DNA from: Burkholderiales bacterium
GTDB taxonomy: Bacteria > Pseudomonadota > Gammaproteobacteria > Burkholderiales > Burkholderiaceae_C
Reading direction: 5' to 3'
Length of the DNA stretch: 32,887 bases
NCBI GenBank assembly: GCA_003152055.1
Contig: PLZH01000115.1
Location: forward strand, 14,638-47,524
The position numbers were made by a program, and so were the translations under genes. Shown here one piece after another: positions 1 through 8,883 of this stretch (positions within the stretch are counted from its first letter, which is position 1; each line of letters opens with the position of its first letter). Below the pieces are notes generated by a model. That model had not been told where the DNA came from. It searched no databases and saw nothing but the letters and a program-made list of their open reading frames with translations.

Positions 1-347
1 TTGATCTCGTCGGCGAGCAGGAGGTGCGTGAAGACCGGCCCGAGCGAGGTCGAGAATTCGCCGGTGCGCGGATTGAAGATCCGCGTGCCGACGAGGTCGG
101 CCGGGACGAGATCGGGCGTGAACTGGATGCGCTTGAAGCTGCCGCGCAGCGTCTGCGCGAGCGTCTTCACCGTCAGCGTCTTGGCCAGGCCCGGCACGCC
201 TTCGACCAGCAGATGCCCTTGCGCCAGTACCGCGACCATGACGCGCTCGAGGAAATGATCCTGGCCGACGACGACGCGCTTGACTTCGTAAAGTACGCGT
301 TCCATCAGCGTGGAGGCTTCGCTCGAGACGGTCGTGGTGTCGGTCAT
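1..347 (-). CDS. MoxR-type AAA+ ATPase, N-terminal part (truncated by window edge)
   Basis: Reverse-strand translation MTDTTTVSSEASTLMERVLYEVKRVVVGQDHFLERVMVAVLAQGHLLVEGVPGLAKTLTVKTLAQ...RIQFTPDLVPADLVGTRIFNP: MoxR Walker A (GVPGLAKT) and the FTPDL.P.D..G motif. Confidence 0.88.
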   Translation of the reverse strand, partial: MTDTTTVSSEASTLMERVLYEVKRVVVGQDHFLERVMVAVLAQGHLLVEGVPGLAKTLTVKTLAQTLRGSFKRIQFTPDLVPADLVGTRIFNPRTGEFSTSLGPVFTHLLLADEI

Positions 348-384
348 CGGGGTTCGTCAGTCGAATGGAAGGGTCGGCCGCGGA

Positions 385-1305
385 TCAGAACGGCGGCATT
401 CCGGCGGCGGCCGCGGCATTCTCGATCGGCACGGCAAAGCCGATGCCGATGAAGACGCGCTGCCGGCTCGGATTGAGGATGGCGGTGACGATGCCGACGA
501 CCGCGCCGTCCATCGTCACGAGCGGGCCGCCGGAGTTGCCGGGGTTGGCGGCGGCGTCGAACTGGATCAGGTTCGTCAGCATCTGCTGGCCATCCGGCGA
601 GCGGAACTGCCGCTTCAGGCCGGAGACGATGCCCGAGGAGACCGACGGCCCGATGCCGAACGGAAAGCCGACGGCGATGACCTTGTCGCCCGGCGACAGG
701 TCGGATGTCGAGCGCATGGTCGCGGCTTCGAGGTCGTCGGGGATGGTGCGGGCGCGTAGCACGGCGAGATCGTTTTCCGGCTGCGTGTTGAGGACGACCG
801 CTTCGGATTCGGAGCCGTCGAAAAACGTGACCCGGATCTTCTTTGCACCGTTGATGACGTGCAGGTTCGTCAGGATGGTGCCGTTGTCGATGATGACGAC
901 GCCGCTGCCGATGCCGCGCTCGAACGTGCCGTGCTCCTTGTCGTCGCTGCCGTCGTCGCCGTCGGTCATGAGCCCGACGACGCGGACGACCGATGGCATG
1001 ATCGCATCGAAGGCGCGCGATTCCGGCGAGTCGAGCGGCTTGTCGCTGATCGACTGGCGCATGGCCGTGTCGATCTGTTGCATCGTCAGCGGCGCCTTGG
1101 GCACCAGGGTCGGGTTCAGCCACCAGAATGCCGCGGCCAGGGCGAGCAGGGCGACCACCCAGAGGCGCCGTTCGTGAAGGACGAGGCCGGCGGTGAATCG
1201 CGAGCGGACCTTCGCCGGCGGGATCGTCGCGACCGTCGCAGCCGCAGCTTCGGGCGACGGCTCGGCGGCGCGCTGCGAACGGCTGTAGAGCGGCACTTTC
1301 TTCAT
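385..1305 (-). CDS. Membrane-anchored trypsin-like serine protease (HtrA/S1C type), no PDZ domain apparent
   Basis: Start taken at MKKVPLYSR; one hydrophobic N-terminal segment; catalytic H (ILTNLHVI), D (ENDLAVL) and S (GNSGGPL) motifs; ends right after the protease domain. Confidence 0.85.
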   Translation of the reverse strand: MKKVPLYSRSQRAAEPSPEAAAATVATIPPAKVRSRFTAGLVLHERRLWVVALLALAAAFWWLNPTLVPKAPLTMQQIDTAMRQSISDKPLDSPESRAFDAIMPSVVRVVGLMTDGDDGSDDKEHGTFERGIGSGVVIIDNGTILTNLHVINGAKKIRVTFFDGSESEAVVLNTQPENDLAVLRARTIPDDLEAATMRSTSDLSPGDKVIAVGFPFGIGPSVSSGIVSGLKRQFRSPDGQQMLTNLIQFDAAANPGNSGGPLVTMDGAVVGIVTAILNPSRQRVFIGIGFAVPIENAAAAAGMPPF

Positions 1306-1473
1306 CGTCGGCGTCCGGCAAGCGTACCCCGGGGCGGCGCGCCGCGGCACGGTCGGCGTGCCGCTCCAGGCCACACACGCAAGACGCGGGCCGCCTGTGT
1401 CCAATACGGTAGCACGCCGGCCATGACCTGTCATGGCGCGGCATGCTCCTCGCTCAGGGCATCATGGCCACCC

Positions 1474-2301
1474 GTGTGGATCGACACGCATTGCCATCTC
1501 GACGACGCCGAATTCGACGCCGATCGCGACGCCGTCGTCGCCCGGGCGCGCGCCGCCCGGGTCGGCATGATCGTCGTTCCCGCCGTCGACGCGGCCAGTT
1601 TCGGGCCCGTTCGCGAGCTGGCGCATCGCTACAGCCTGGCTTATGCGCTCGGCATCCATCCGATGCGCACCGACCGCTCGCCTGACGCCGATCTCGATGT
1701 CCTGCGTCGCGCCCTCGACGAGCATCATGCCGATCCGCGCCTCGTCGCGATCGGCGAGATCGGCCTCGATCACTTCGTGCCCGGACTCGACCGCGAAAGG
1801 CAGACGGCCTTCTTCGTCGCGCAACTCGAGCTCGCGGCCGAATTCGATCTGCCCGTCCTGCTGCACCTTCGCCGTTCGATCGACAGCGTCTTGAAGGAGT
1901 TGCGTAAGAGGCGGGTGCCGGGCGGCATCGCCCACGCCTTCAACGGCAGCTCGCAGCAGGCCGAGGTTTTTGTCGGGCTCGGCTTCAAGCTCGGCTTCGG
2001 TGGCGCGCTGACCTTCGATCGTGCCTTGCACATTCGCCGCGTCGCCGCCGCCGTGCCGATCGAAGCGATCGTCATGGAAACCGACGCCCCCGACATCGCG
2101 CCGCAATGGCTCTACCGCACGGCCGCCGAGCGCGAGGCCGGCGCGGCGATGCGCAACGTCTCGGCCGAGCTGCCGCGCATCGGCGTTGTGCTCGCCGGGT
2201 TGCGCGGCATCGACGCCATGGTACTGGAGACGGTGACGACGGCCAACGCCCGCGCGGCCATGCCGAAGCTGGGGTCGCTCGACCCGACGGATAGCGCATG
2301 A
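1474..2301 (+). CDS. TatD family metal-dependent hydrolase
   Basis: GTG start gives VWIDTHCHLDDAEFDADRD; also GIHPM, IGEIGLDH, HLRRS, HAFNGS, METDAPD motifs of TatD. Confidence 0.9.
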   Translation: MWIDTHCHLDDAEFDADRDAVVARARAARVGMIVVPAVDAASFGPVRELAHRYSLAYALGIHPMRTDRSPDADLDVLRRALDEHHADPRLVAIGEIGLDHFVPGLDRERQTAFFVAQLELAAEFDLPVLLHLRRSIDSVLKELRKRRVPGGIAHAFNGSSQQAEVFVGLGFKLGFGGALTFDRALHIRRVAAAVPIEAIVMETDAPDIAPQWLYRTAAEREAGAAMRNVSAELPRIGVVLAGLRGIDAMVLETVTTANARAAMPKLGSLDPTDSA

Positions 2302-3059
2302 GCACCACGCGCGCTGCATCGGCGAGCCTGCCCGAAGTCACGATCTCCGAATCGCGCGGCATCCGCTATCTGCATCTCGGCACGCCGTGGATCCAGGGCG
2401 CGATGCGCATCGACGAGCCGTTCGACATCGAGCTCGACTACGTGCAAAGGATGATGGCGTGGATGCTGTTTCGCGAGGAAAGCGAGGTCACGAGCGGCCA
2501 CGCGGTGCAGCTCGGTCTCGGCGCCGCGGCGATCACGCGCTTTTGCCTGCGTCGCCTGAAGATGCGCACCACGGCGATCGAGTTGAACGCCCGGGTCATC
2601 GATGCCTGCCGGCTCTGGTTTCGCCTGCCGGAGGATTCGCAGCAGCTCGCCGTGCTCGAGATGGACGCGGCGGCCTACGTCGCCGACGCGAGCCGGCGCG
2701 GCTCGATCGACGTGCTCGCAGTCGATCTCTACGACCAGGAAGCGGCCAGCCCGGTCCTCGACAGCGCCGACTTCTATCGCGATTGCCGCGCCTCGCTTGC
2801 CGACCGTGGCGTCATGACCGTCAACCTGTTCGGGCGCGATGCCTCGTTCGAGCGCAGCTTCGAGCGCATCGCCGCCGCCTTCGGCGCCGCCAACATTCGC
2901 ACGCTGAAACCGACTCGCGAAGGCAACACGGTCGTCGTCGCGATGCAGCATGTCACGATCCCCGACCGCGCCGTGCTTGCCCAGCGTGCCGAAAACATCG
3001 AAACTCGCTGGAAGCTGCCGGCCCGGAAGTGGCTGCGCATGATGCGCTCGCTGCCCTAG
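2298..3059 (+). CDS. Spermidine synthase-like (PABS-type methyltransferase fold) protein
   Basis: 253 aa; VQLGLGAAAITRFCLRR, TAIELNARVIDACR, DVLAVDLYDQ; ATGA overlap with the TatD stop. Confidence 0.75.
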   Translation: MSTTRAASASLPEVTISESRGIRYLHLGTPWIQGAMRIDEPFDIELDYVQRMMAWMLFREESEVTSGHAVQLGLGAAAITRFCLRRLKMRTTAIELNARVIDACRLWFRLPEDSQQLAVLEMDAAAYVADASRRGSIDVLAVDLYDQEAASPVLDSADFYRDCRASLADRGVMTVNLFGRDASFERSFERIAAAFGAANIRTLKPTREGNTVVVAMQHVTIPDRAVLAQRAENIETRWKLPARKWLRMMRSLP

Positions 3060-3083
3060 CCCTCTGCCCGAACTGCCTCCCGC

Positions 3084-4982
3084 ATGAAAACGCCGACGAA
3101 AAGCGCGCGCCCCGAACCGGCAACGCCACCCAGCGGCACCGGTGTGGCCGAGTTGCCGATGGAGCGATCGATCACGCCGTCGCGCCATTCGACGACCTTT
3201 CCCGCGACCGACCTCTCGCTCGGCGTCGTCACGAGCGGCAAGCTCACCTGGCGCACGGTGCTCGCCTGGCTGCGCGACGACAAGGTGCTGAGCGCCGAAG
3301 ACGTCGATCGCACGGCACGGCGTTTCGCCGGCGGCAACAGCTCCCAGCATCCGCTCGTGCGCATCGGCAGCATCGGGTTGACGCGCGTCGGCGACGGCAA
3401 GGTTCTCGATTGCGAGACGCTGACCGAATGGCTGGCCAAGCACTGCAAGATGCAGTACGCGCGCATCGACCCACTCAAGGTCGATGTCGGCCGCGTCGCC
3501 GACGTGATGTCTATCAACTACGCGGAGCGCCGGCACGCGCTGCCGCTTACCTTCGGCGCGACCGAGGTGACGATCGCGACCTGCGAGCCGCTCGACCTCG
3601 GCTGGGTCTCGGAGATCGAGGTGCACACGCGCCGGTCGGTCAGGCTCGTCATCATCAACCCGATCGAGATCGCGCGCTACACGACCGAGTTCTACGCGCT
3701 CTCGCGCTCGGTGCGCAACGCGACGAAGATGGGCGAGCAATCGGCGCTCGCCAACTTCGAGCAGCTCGTCGAACTCGGCAAGAGCTCGAAGCAGCTCGAC
3801 GCCAACGACTCCGGTGTCATCCAGGTCGTCGACTGGCTCTGGCAATATGCGTTCGACCAGCGCGCCTCGGACATCCATCTCGAGCCGCGCCGCGAGCGCA
3901 GCGTCATCCGTTTTCGGATCGACGGCGTCATGCACACCGTCTACCAGCTGCCGCCCGGCGTGATGATGGCGATGATCGCGCGCGTCAAGCTGCTCGGCCG
4001 CATGGACGTCGTCGAGCGCCGCCGGCCGCTCGACGGCCGCATCAAGGTGAGAAATCCCGCCGGCGACGAAGTCGAGATGCGTTTGTCGACGCTGCCCACC
4101 GCCTTCGGCGAGAAAATGGTGATGCGGATCTTCGATCCCGATACGACCGTGAAGACCCTCGAGAGCCTCGGCTTCGGCAGCCACGACGGCCGGCGCTGGG
4201 ACGAGCTCGTCGCCAAGCCGCACGGCATCATCCTCGTCACCGGGCCGACGGGTTCGGGCAAGACGACGACGCTCTACTCGACCCTGAGGCGGCTGGCCAC
4301 CGACGAGGTCAACGTCTGCACGATCGAGGATCCGATCGAAATGATCCAGCCGGCGTTCAACCAGACGCAGGTGCAGACGCAGATCGATCTCAACTTCGCT
4401 GAGGGGCTGCGCTCGCTCATGCGGCAGGATCCGGACATCATCATGGTCGGCGAGATCCGCGACCTGCAGACCGCCGACATGGCGATCCAGGCCTCGCTCA
4501 CCGGCCACCTCGTCTTCAGCACGCTGCACACCAACGATTCGGCGTCGGCGATCACCCGCCTCAACGACCTCGGCGTCGCTCCCTACCTGATCGGCTCGAC
4601 GCTGATCGGCGTGCTGGCGCAGCGCCTGGTGCGTACGCTCTGCTCGGCGTGCAAGGTGCCCGACGAGGAGGTGACGCGCGAGACCCTGCACGAGGTCGTC
4701 AAGCCGTGGCGCCTGAACGGCGGCGTGCGGCCGTACAAGCCGGTCGGCTGCCTCGAGTGCCGCATGACCGGCTACCGCGGCCGTGCCGGCCTGTTCGAGC
4801 TGCTGACGGTGACCGACGCGGCGCGCAACGCGATCCAGCCGACCTGCAACGAAGGAAAGCTGCGCGCGCAGGCCTTGCAGGACGGACTGCGGCCGTTGCG
4901 CCTTGCCGGCGCGATGAAAGTGGCCGAAGGCGTGACGACGCTCGACGAAGTGCTGCGCGCGACGCCTGCCTGGGAGCAGTGA
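3084..4982 (+). CDS. GspE/PulE/PilB-type secretion/pilus assembly ATPase
   Basis: 632 aa; Walker A GPTGSGKTTTLYS, Asp box, Walker B DPDIIMVGEIRD, His box STLHTNDS, CxxC...CxxC zinc motif. Confidence 0.93.
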   Translation: MKTPTKSARPEPATPPSGTGVAELPMERSITPSRHSTTFPATDLSLGVVTSGKLTWRTVLAWLRDDKVLSAEDVDRTARRFAGGNSSQHPLVRIGSIGLTRVGDGKVLDCETLTEWLAKHCKMQYARIDPLKVDVGRVADVMSINYAERRHALPLTFGATEVTIATCEPLDLGWVSEIEVHTRRSVRLVIINPIEIARYTTEFYALSRSVRNATKMGEQSALANFEQLVELGKSSKQLDANDSGVIQVVDWLWQYAFDQRASDIHLEPRRERSVIRFRIDGVMHTVYQLPPGVMMAMIARVKLLGRMDVVERRRPLDGRIKVRNPAGDEVEMRLSTLPTAFGEKMVMRIFDPDTTVKTLESLGFGSHDGRRWDELVAKPHGIILVTGPTGSGKTTTLYSTLRRLATDEVNVCTIEDPIEMIQPAFNQTQVQTQIDLNFAEGLRSLMRQDPDIIMVGEIRDLQTADMAIQASLTGHLVFSTLHTNDSASAITRLNDLGVAPYLIGSTLIGVLAQRLVRTLCSACKVPDEEVTRETLHEVVKPWRLNGGVRPYKPVGCLECRMTGYRGRAGLFELLTVTDAARNAIQPTCNEGKLRAQALQDGLRPLRLAGAMKVAEGVTTLDEVLRATPAWEQ

Positions 4983-5034
4983 CGCCGGAGTTCAGGTTGG
5001 ATTCGCGTTTGCGTCACCCGGCAGCGAGGCCTGT

Positions 5035-5553
5035 TTGAGAGTCAAGAGCGAGCGCGATTTCTGGTCCGGTCTGGTGTTCGTCGTCGTCGGCGTCGTCTTC
5101 GCCGGCGGCGCGACGGACTACGGCATGGGCCCGGCGTGCCCGGCCCAGGACCCGTGCGCGGCGAACCTCTGGGCCCGCTTTTCGCAGCTCTCGGCGCAGC
5201 CCGGAGCCGGCTACTTTCCGCTCGGCCTCGGTGTCCTGCTCGCCTTCGTCGGCGCCGTCGTGCTGTTCAAGTCGCTGACTCTCGAGAGCGATGGCGGCGA
5301 CCCGATCGGCGCCTTTGCCTGGCGACCGCTTGTTGCGATCGTCGCCGCCGTCGTCTTCTTCGGCGCCTTACTCGAGCCGCTCGGCCTCGTCGGCAGCGTG
5401 ACCGTGCTCGTCTGCATCTCGAGCCTGGCCGATGCCGAGTTCCACTGGAAGAGCGTTCTCGCCAGCGTGACGGTGCTGACCGCGGGGGCGTGGCTCGTCC
5501 TTGTCTGGACCCTGAAGCTGGCGATTCCCGTGTGGCCGGGGTTTCTCGGATGA
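5035..5553 (+). CDS. tctB: Tripartite tricarboxylate transporter TctB family small permease
   Basis: 172 aa, about four hydrophobic segments, AQPGAGYFPLGLG motif, directly upstream of TctA; TTG start uncertain. Confidence 0.8.
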   Translation: MRVKSERDFWSGLVFVVVGVVFAGGATDYGMGPACPAQDPCAANLWARFSQLSAQPGAGYFPLGLGVLLAFVGAVVLFKSLTLESDGGDPIGAFAWRPLVAIVAAVVFFGALLEPLGLVGSVTVLVCISSLADAEFHWKSVLASVTVLTAGAWLVLVWTLKLAIPVWPGFLG

Positions 5554-5586
5554 ACGTCGGCTCGCGCAGCCGCTGACACGGCGAGC

Positions 5587-7095
5587 ATGGATCTCCTGCA
5601 CAACCTCGGCATCGGCTTCGGCGTCGCGCTCACCGCCCAGAGCCTGCTCTACGCCCTGTTTGGCGCTGCGCTGGGCACGCTCATCGGCGTGCTGCCGGGC
5701 ATCGGCCCGGTCGCGATGATTGCGCTCCTGCTGCCGGCGCTCTATGCGCTCGATGCGACGCCCGCGCTCATCATGCTGGCCGCCGTCTACTACGGCGCGC
5801 AGTTCGGCGCCTCGACGACGGCGATCCTGCTCAAAGTCCCGGGCGAATCGATATCGGGCGTGACCGCCATCGACGGTTGCCAGATGGCGCGCCAGGGTCG
5901 CGCCGGTAGCGCCCTTTCTGTCGCCGCGATCGGCTCGTTCTTTGCCGGTTGCGTCGGCACCCTCGTCATCGCCGTATTCGCATCGCCGCTCGCCGAGCTC
6001 GCCTTCAGGTTCGGGCCGGCCGAGTATTTCTCGCTCATGGTGCTCGGTCTCGTCGGCGTCGTCGCCTTCGCTTCGGGGTCGTTCGTCAAAGGGGTCGCCA
6101 TGATCCTGCTCGGCCTCCTTCTCGCGCAGGTGAACACTGACCCGATCTCGGGCACGCCGCGCTACAGCTTCGACATGCCGCAGCTCGCCGGCGGCGTCGG
6201 CTTCGTCGTCGTCGCGATCGGCGTGTTCGGCGCCGCCGAGATCATCGCCAACCTCGGCCGCGCAGCTGGGCGCCGTGAGGTCGTCAAGCGCGGGGTCCGC
6301 AGCCTGTGGCCGACGATGCACGACTTCCGCGAAGCGTGGCCCTCCGTCCTGCGCGGCACCGCGCTCGGCTCGGTACTCGGCCTTCTGCCCGGCAGCGGTG
6401 CGCTGCTCGCATCGTTCGCCTCGTATGCGGCCGAGAAGAAGCTGACGCGCGATCCGCGCATCCCGTTTGGCAAGGGCGCGATCCAGGGTGTGGCCGGGCC
6501 GGAATCGGCCAACCATGCCGCCGCGCAGACCTCGTTCATCCCCATGCTTGCCTTCGGCATTCCACCGAACGCGGTGATGGCACTCATGATCGGCGCGATG
6601 GTGATCAAGGGCATCCATCCCGGCCCGCAGGTGATGACGAGCCAGCCGCAGCTCTTCTGGGGTCTGATCGCCTCGATGTGGGTCGGCAACCTGATGCTCC
6701 TGGTCCTCAACCTGCCGCTCGCGGGCCTGTGGAGCCGTCTGCTGACGGTGCCTTACCGCCTTCTCTTTCCGGCGATCGTGCTGCTGGGCTGCATCGGCGT
6801 CTACGCGCTCGGCCAGCGAACGTTCGATGTCTACCTCATGGCGCTCTTCGCATTCATCGGCTATGTCTTCTTCAAGCTGGGATGCGAGGCGGCTCCGCTC
6901 CTGCTAGGCTTCATCCTCGAGCCGATGATGGAAGAAAATCTACGTCGCGCACTGCTTTTCTCGGGCGGCGACTGGAAGACCTTCGTGACGCGGCCGCTGT
7001 CGTCGGGCCTGCTCGTCGCGGCGGCCCTCCTGATCGTCATCGTCACGCTGCCGTCGATTAAGCAAAAGCGCGAGGCCGCTTTCCAGGAAGATTGA
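5587..7095 (+). CDS. tctA: Tripartite tricarboxylate transporter TctA family large permease
   Basis: 502 aa; GTLIGVLPGIGPVAMIALLLP, YYGAQFGASTTAILLKVPGE, GLLPGSGALLASF, GPESANHAAAQTSFIPMLAFGIP. Confidence 0.93.
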   Translation: MDLLHNLGIGFGVALTAQSLLYALFGAALGTLIGVLPGIGPVAMIALLLPALYALDATPALIMLAAVYYGAQFGASTTAILLKVPGESISGVTAIDGCQMARQGRAGSALSVAAIGSFFAGCVGTLVIAVFASPLAELAFRFGPAEYFSLMVLGLVGVVAFASGSFVKGVAMILLGLLLAQVNTDPISGTPRYSFDMPQLAGGVGFVVVAIGVFGAAEIIANLGRAAGRREVVKRGVRSLWPTMHDFREAWPSVLRGTALGSVLGLLPGSGALLASFASYAAEKKLTRDPRIPFGKGAIQGVAGPESANHAAAQTSFIPMLAFGIPPNAVMALMIGAMVIKGIHPGPQVMTSQPQLFWGLIASMWVGNLMLLVLNLPLAGLWSRLLTVPYRLLFPAIVLLGCIGVYALGQRTFDVYLMALFAFIGYVFFKLGCEAAPLLLGFILEPMMEENLRRALLFSGGDWKTFVTRPLSSGLLVAAALLIVIVTLPSIKQKREAAFQED

Positions 7096-7123
7096 TTCAA
7101 CCCGCCTCGCAGGCGCACATCCG

Positions 7124-8746
7124 ATGACCCATCACTTCGACTGGACGGCGGCCTACCCGTCGACGCGCTTGCCGGTGTTCGCCCGCAACGTCGTCTCGAC
7201 CTCGCACCCCCTGGCCGCGCAGGCTGGCTTGCGCATGATGCAGCAGGGCGGCAACGCCATCGACGCGGCGATCGCCGCCGCCGCGGCGATGACCTTGCTC
7301 GAGCCGTGCAGCAACGGCCTCGGCTCGGATGCGTTCTGCATCCTCTGGGACGGCGAGCGCCTGCACGGCCTCAACGCATCCGGCCCGGCGCCGCGGGCCT
7401 GGACGCCCGATTACTTCGCACGCCGGCACGGCGGCGACGCGACGCGCCCGCCGATGCGCGGCTGGGATTCGGTCACCGTGCCTGGCGCCGTCGCCGGCTG
7501 GGTCGCGTTGTCCGAGCGCTTCGGCAAGCTCGCTTTCGCCGATCTGCTCGCGCCGGCGATCGGGATCGCGGAACGCGGCTACGCCGTTCCCATCGTCAAC
7601 CAGCAGAAGTGGGCTGCGGCGGCGCCACTGCTCAAGGCACAGCCCGGCTGGGCCGAGGCATTCCTGCCGAAGGGCCGACCTCCCGAGGTCGGCGAGCGCT
7701 TCGCCTTTGCGGCGGCGGCGCGTGCCCTGCACGCGATCGCAAAGACGCGCGGCGCTGCGCTCTACGGCGGCGAGATCGCCGCGGCGGCGGCGGCGCACGC
7801 GGCAGCGAACGGCGGCTCGATGACGGTTGAGGATTTCGCGGCGTTCGAGCCGGAATGGGTCGACCCCATCGGCATCGATGCCTGGGGCCATCGTCTGCAC
7901 GAGATCCCGCCGAACGGCCAGGGCATCGCCGCGCTCGTCGCCCTCGGCATCCTGCGCCACTTCGACATCGCTGCGCAGCCGGTCGACAGCGCCGAATGCC
8001 AGCATCTGCAGATCGAGGCGATGAAGCTGGCCTTTGCCGATGTCTACGAGCACGTCGCCGACCCGCGCGCCGGCATGCGCCTCACGCCCGCGCAGATGCT
8101 CGACGAGTCCTACCTCGCCGAACGCGCCAGGCTCATCGATCCGAAGCGGGCGCAGCGCTTCGGCCACGGCCAAGCGCCACGTGGCGGCACGATCTACCTC
8201 ACAACCGCCGACGAGCGCGGCATGATGGTGAGCTTCATCCAGAGCAACTACATGGGCTTCGGCTCGGGCGTCGTCGTGCCTGGCTGGGGCATTTCGATGC
8301 AGAACCGCGGCTACGGCTTCGTGCTCGATCCGCAGAGCCCGAACTGCGTCGCGCCCGCCAAGCGCCCGTTCCACACCATCATTCCCGCCTTCCTGACCAA
8401 GGACGGCCGGCCGCAGATGAGCTTCGGCGTGATGGGCGGCAACATGCAGCCGCAAGGGCATCTGCAGACGCTCGTGCGCATGCTCGTGCACGGCCAGCAG
8501 CCGCAGGCGGCATGCGACGCGCCGCGCTGGCGCTTCAATCAAGGTCTCGAGATCAACGTCGAGGGCTCGATGGATCCAAAGACCGTGCAGGGTCTCGTCG
8601 AGCGCGGCCATCATGTCGACGTCATCAACGACAGTTACCAGGACTTCGGTGCCGGCCAGTTCATCTGGCGTCTTGGCGACCCGGCCGTCGAGGGCTACGT
8701 CGCGGCGAGCGATCCGCGGCGGGACGGGCAGGCCGCGGGGTTCTAG
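7124..8746 (+). CDS. Gamma-glutamyltransferase family protein (YwrD-like)
   Basis: 540 aa; NVVSTSHPLAAQAGLRMMQQGGNAIDAAIAAAAAMTLLEP, NGQGI, GGTIYLTTADERGMMVSFIQSNYMGFGSG around the candidate processing Thr. Confidence 0.9.
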   Translation: MTHHFDWTAAYPSTRLPVFARNVVSTSHPLAAQAGLRMMQQGGNAIDAAIAAAAAMTLLEPCSNGLGSDAFCILWDGERLHGLNASGPAPRAWTPDYFARRHGGDATRPPMRGWDSVTVPGAVAGWVALSERFGKLAFADLLAPAIGIAERGYAVPIVNQQKWAAAAPLLKAQPGWAEAFLPKGRPPEVGERFAFAAAARALHAIAKTRGAALYGGEIAAAAAAHAAANGGSMTVEDFAAFEPEWVDPIGIDAWGHRLHEIPPNGQGIAALVALGILRHFDIAAQPVDSAECQHLQIEAMKLAFADVYEHVADPRAGMRLTPAQMLDESYLAERARLIDPKRAQRFGHGQAPRGGTIYLTTADERGMMVSFIQSNYMGFGSGVVVPGWGISMQNRGYGFVLDPQSPNCVAPAKRPFHTIIPAFLTKDGRPQMSFGVMGGNMQPQGHLQTLVRMLVHGQQPQAACDAPRWRFNQGLEINVEGSMDPKTVQGLVERGHHVDVINDSYQDFGAGQFIWRLGDPAVEGYVAASDPRRDGQAAGF

Positions 8747-8883
8747 CGAGGTCGGGCCTTGCGAAGCCTGGCGCCGCGCCCAACGAAGGCGCGTTCGCGC
8801 GTCGTCTGTCGCGAACTGCCGTCGCCGCTTCGCGATAGTTCGGCTTGTAGCGTGCGCGGTACTCGCGCCGCTGGCGACTTCGC

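Noticed and set aside
2112-4691. 859-aa minus-strand ORF opposite tatD-like, speE-like and gspE-like genes
   Set aside because: Arg/Asp/His-rich low-complexity translation, antisense to three well-supported genes; typical high-GC shadow ORF.
7762-7830. GC-rich gcggcggcggcg run in the gamma-glutamyltransferase gene as a possible repeat
   Set aside because: Encodes an Ala-rich helix in a normal CDS.
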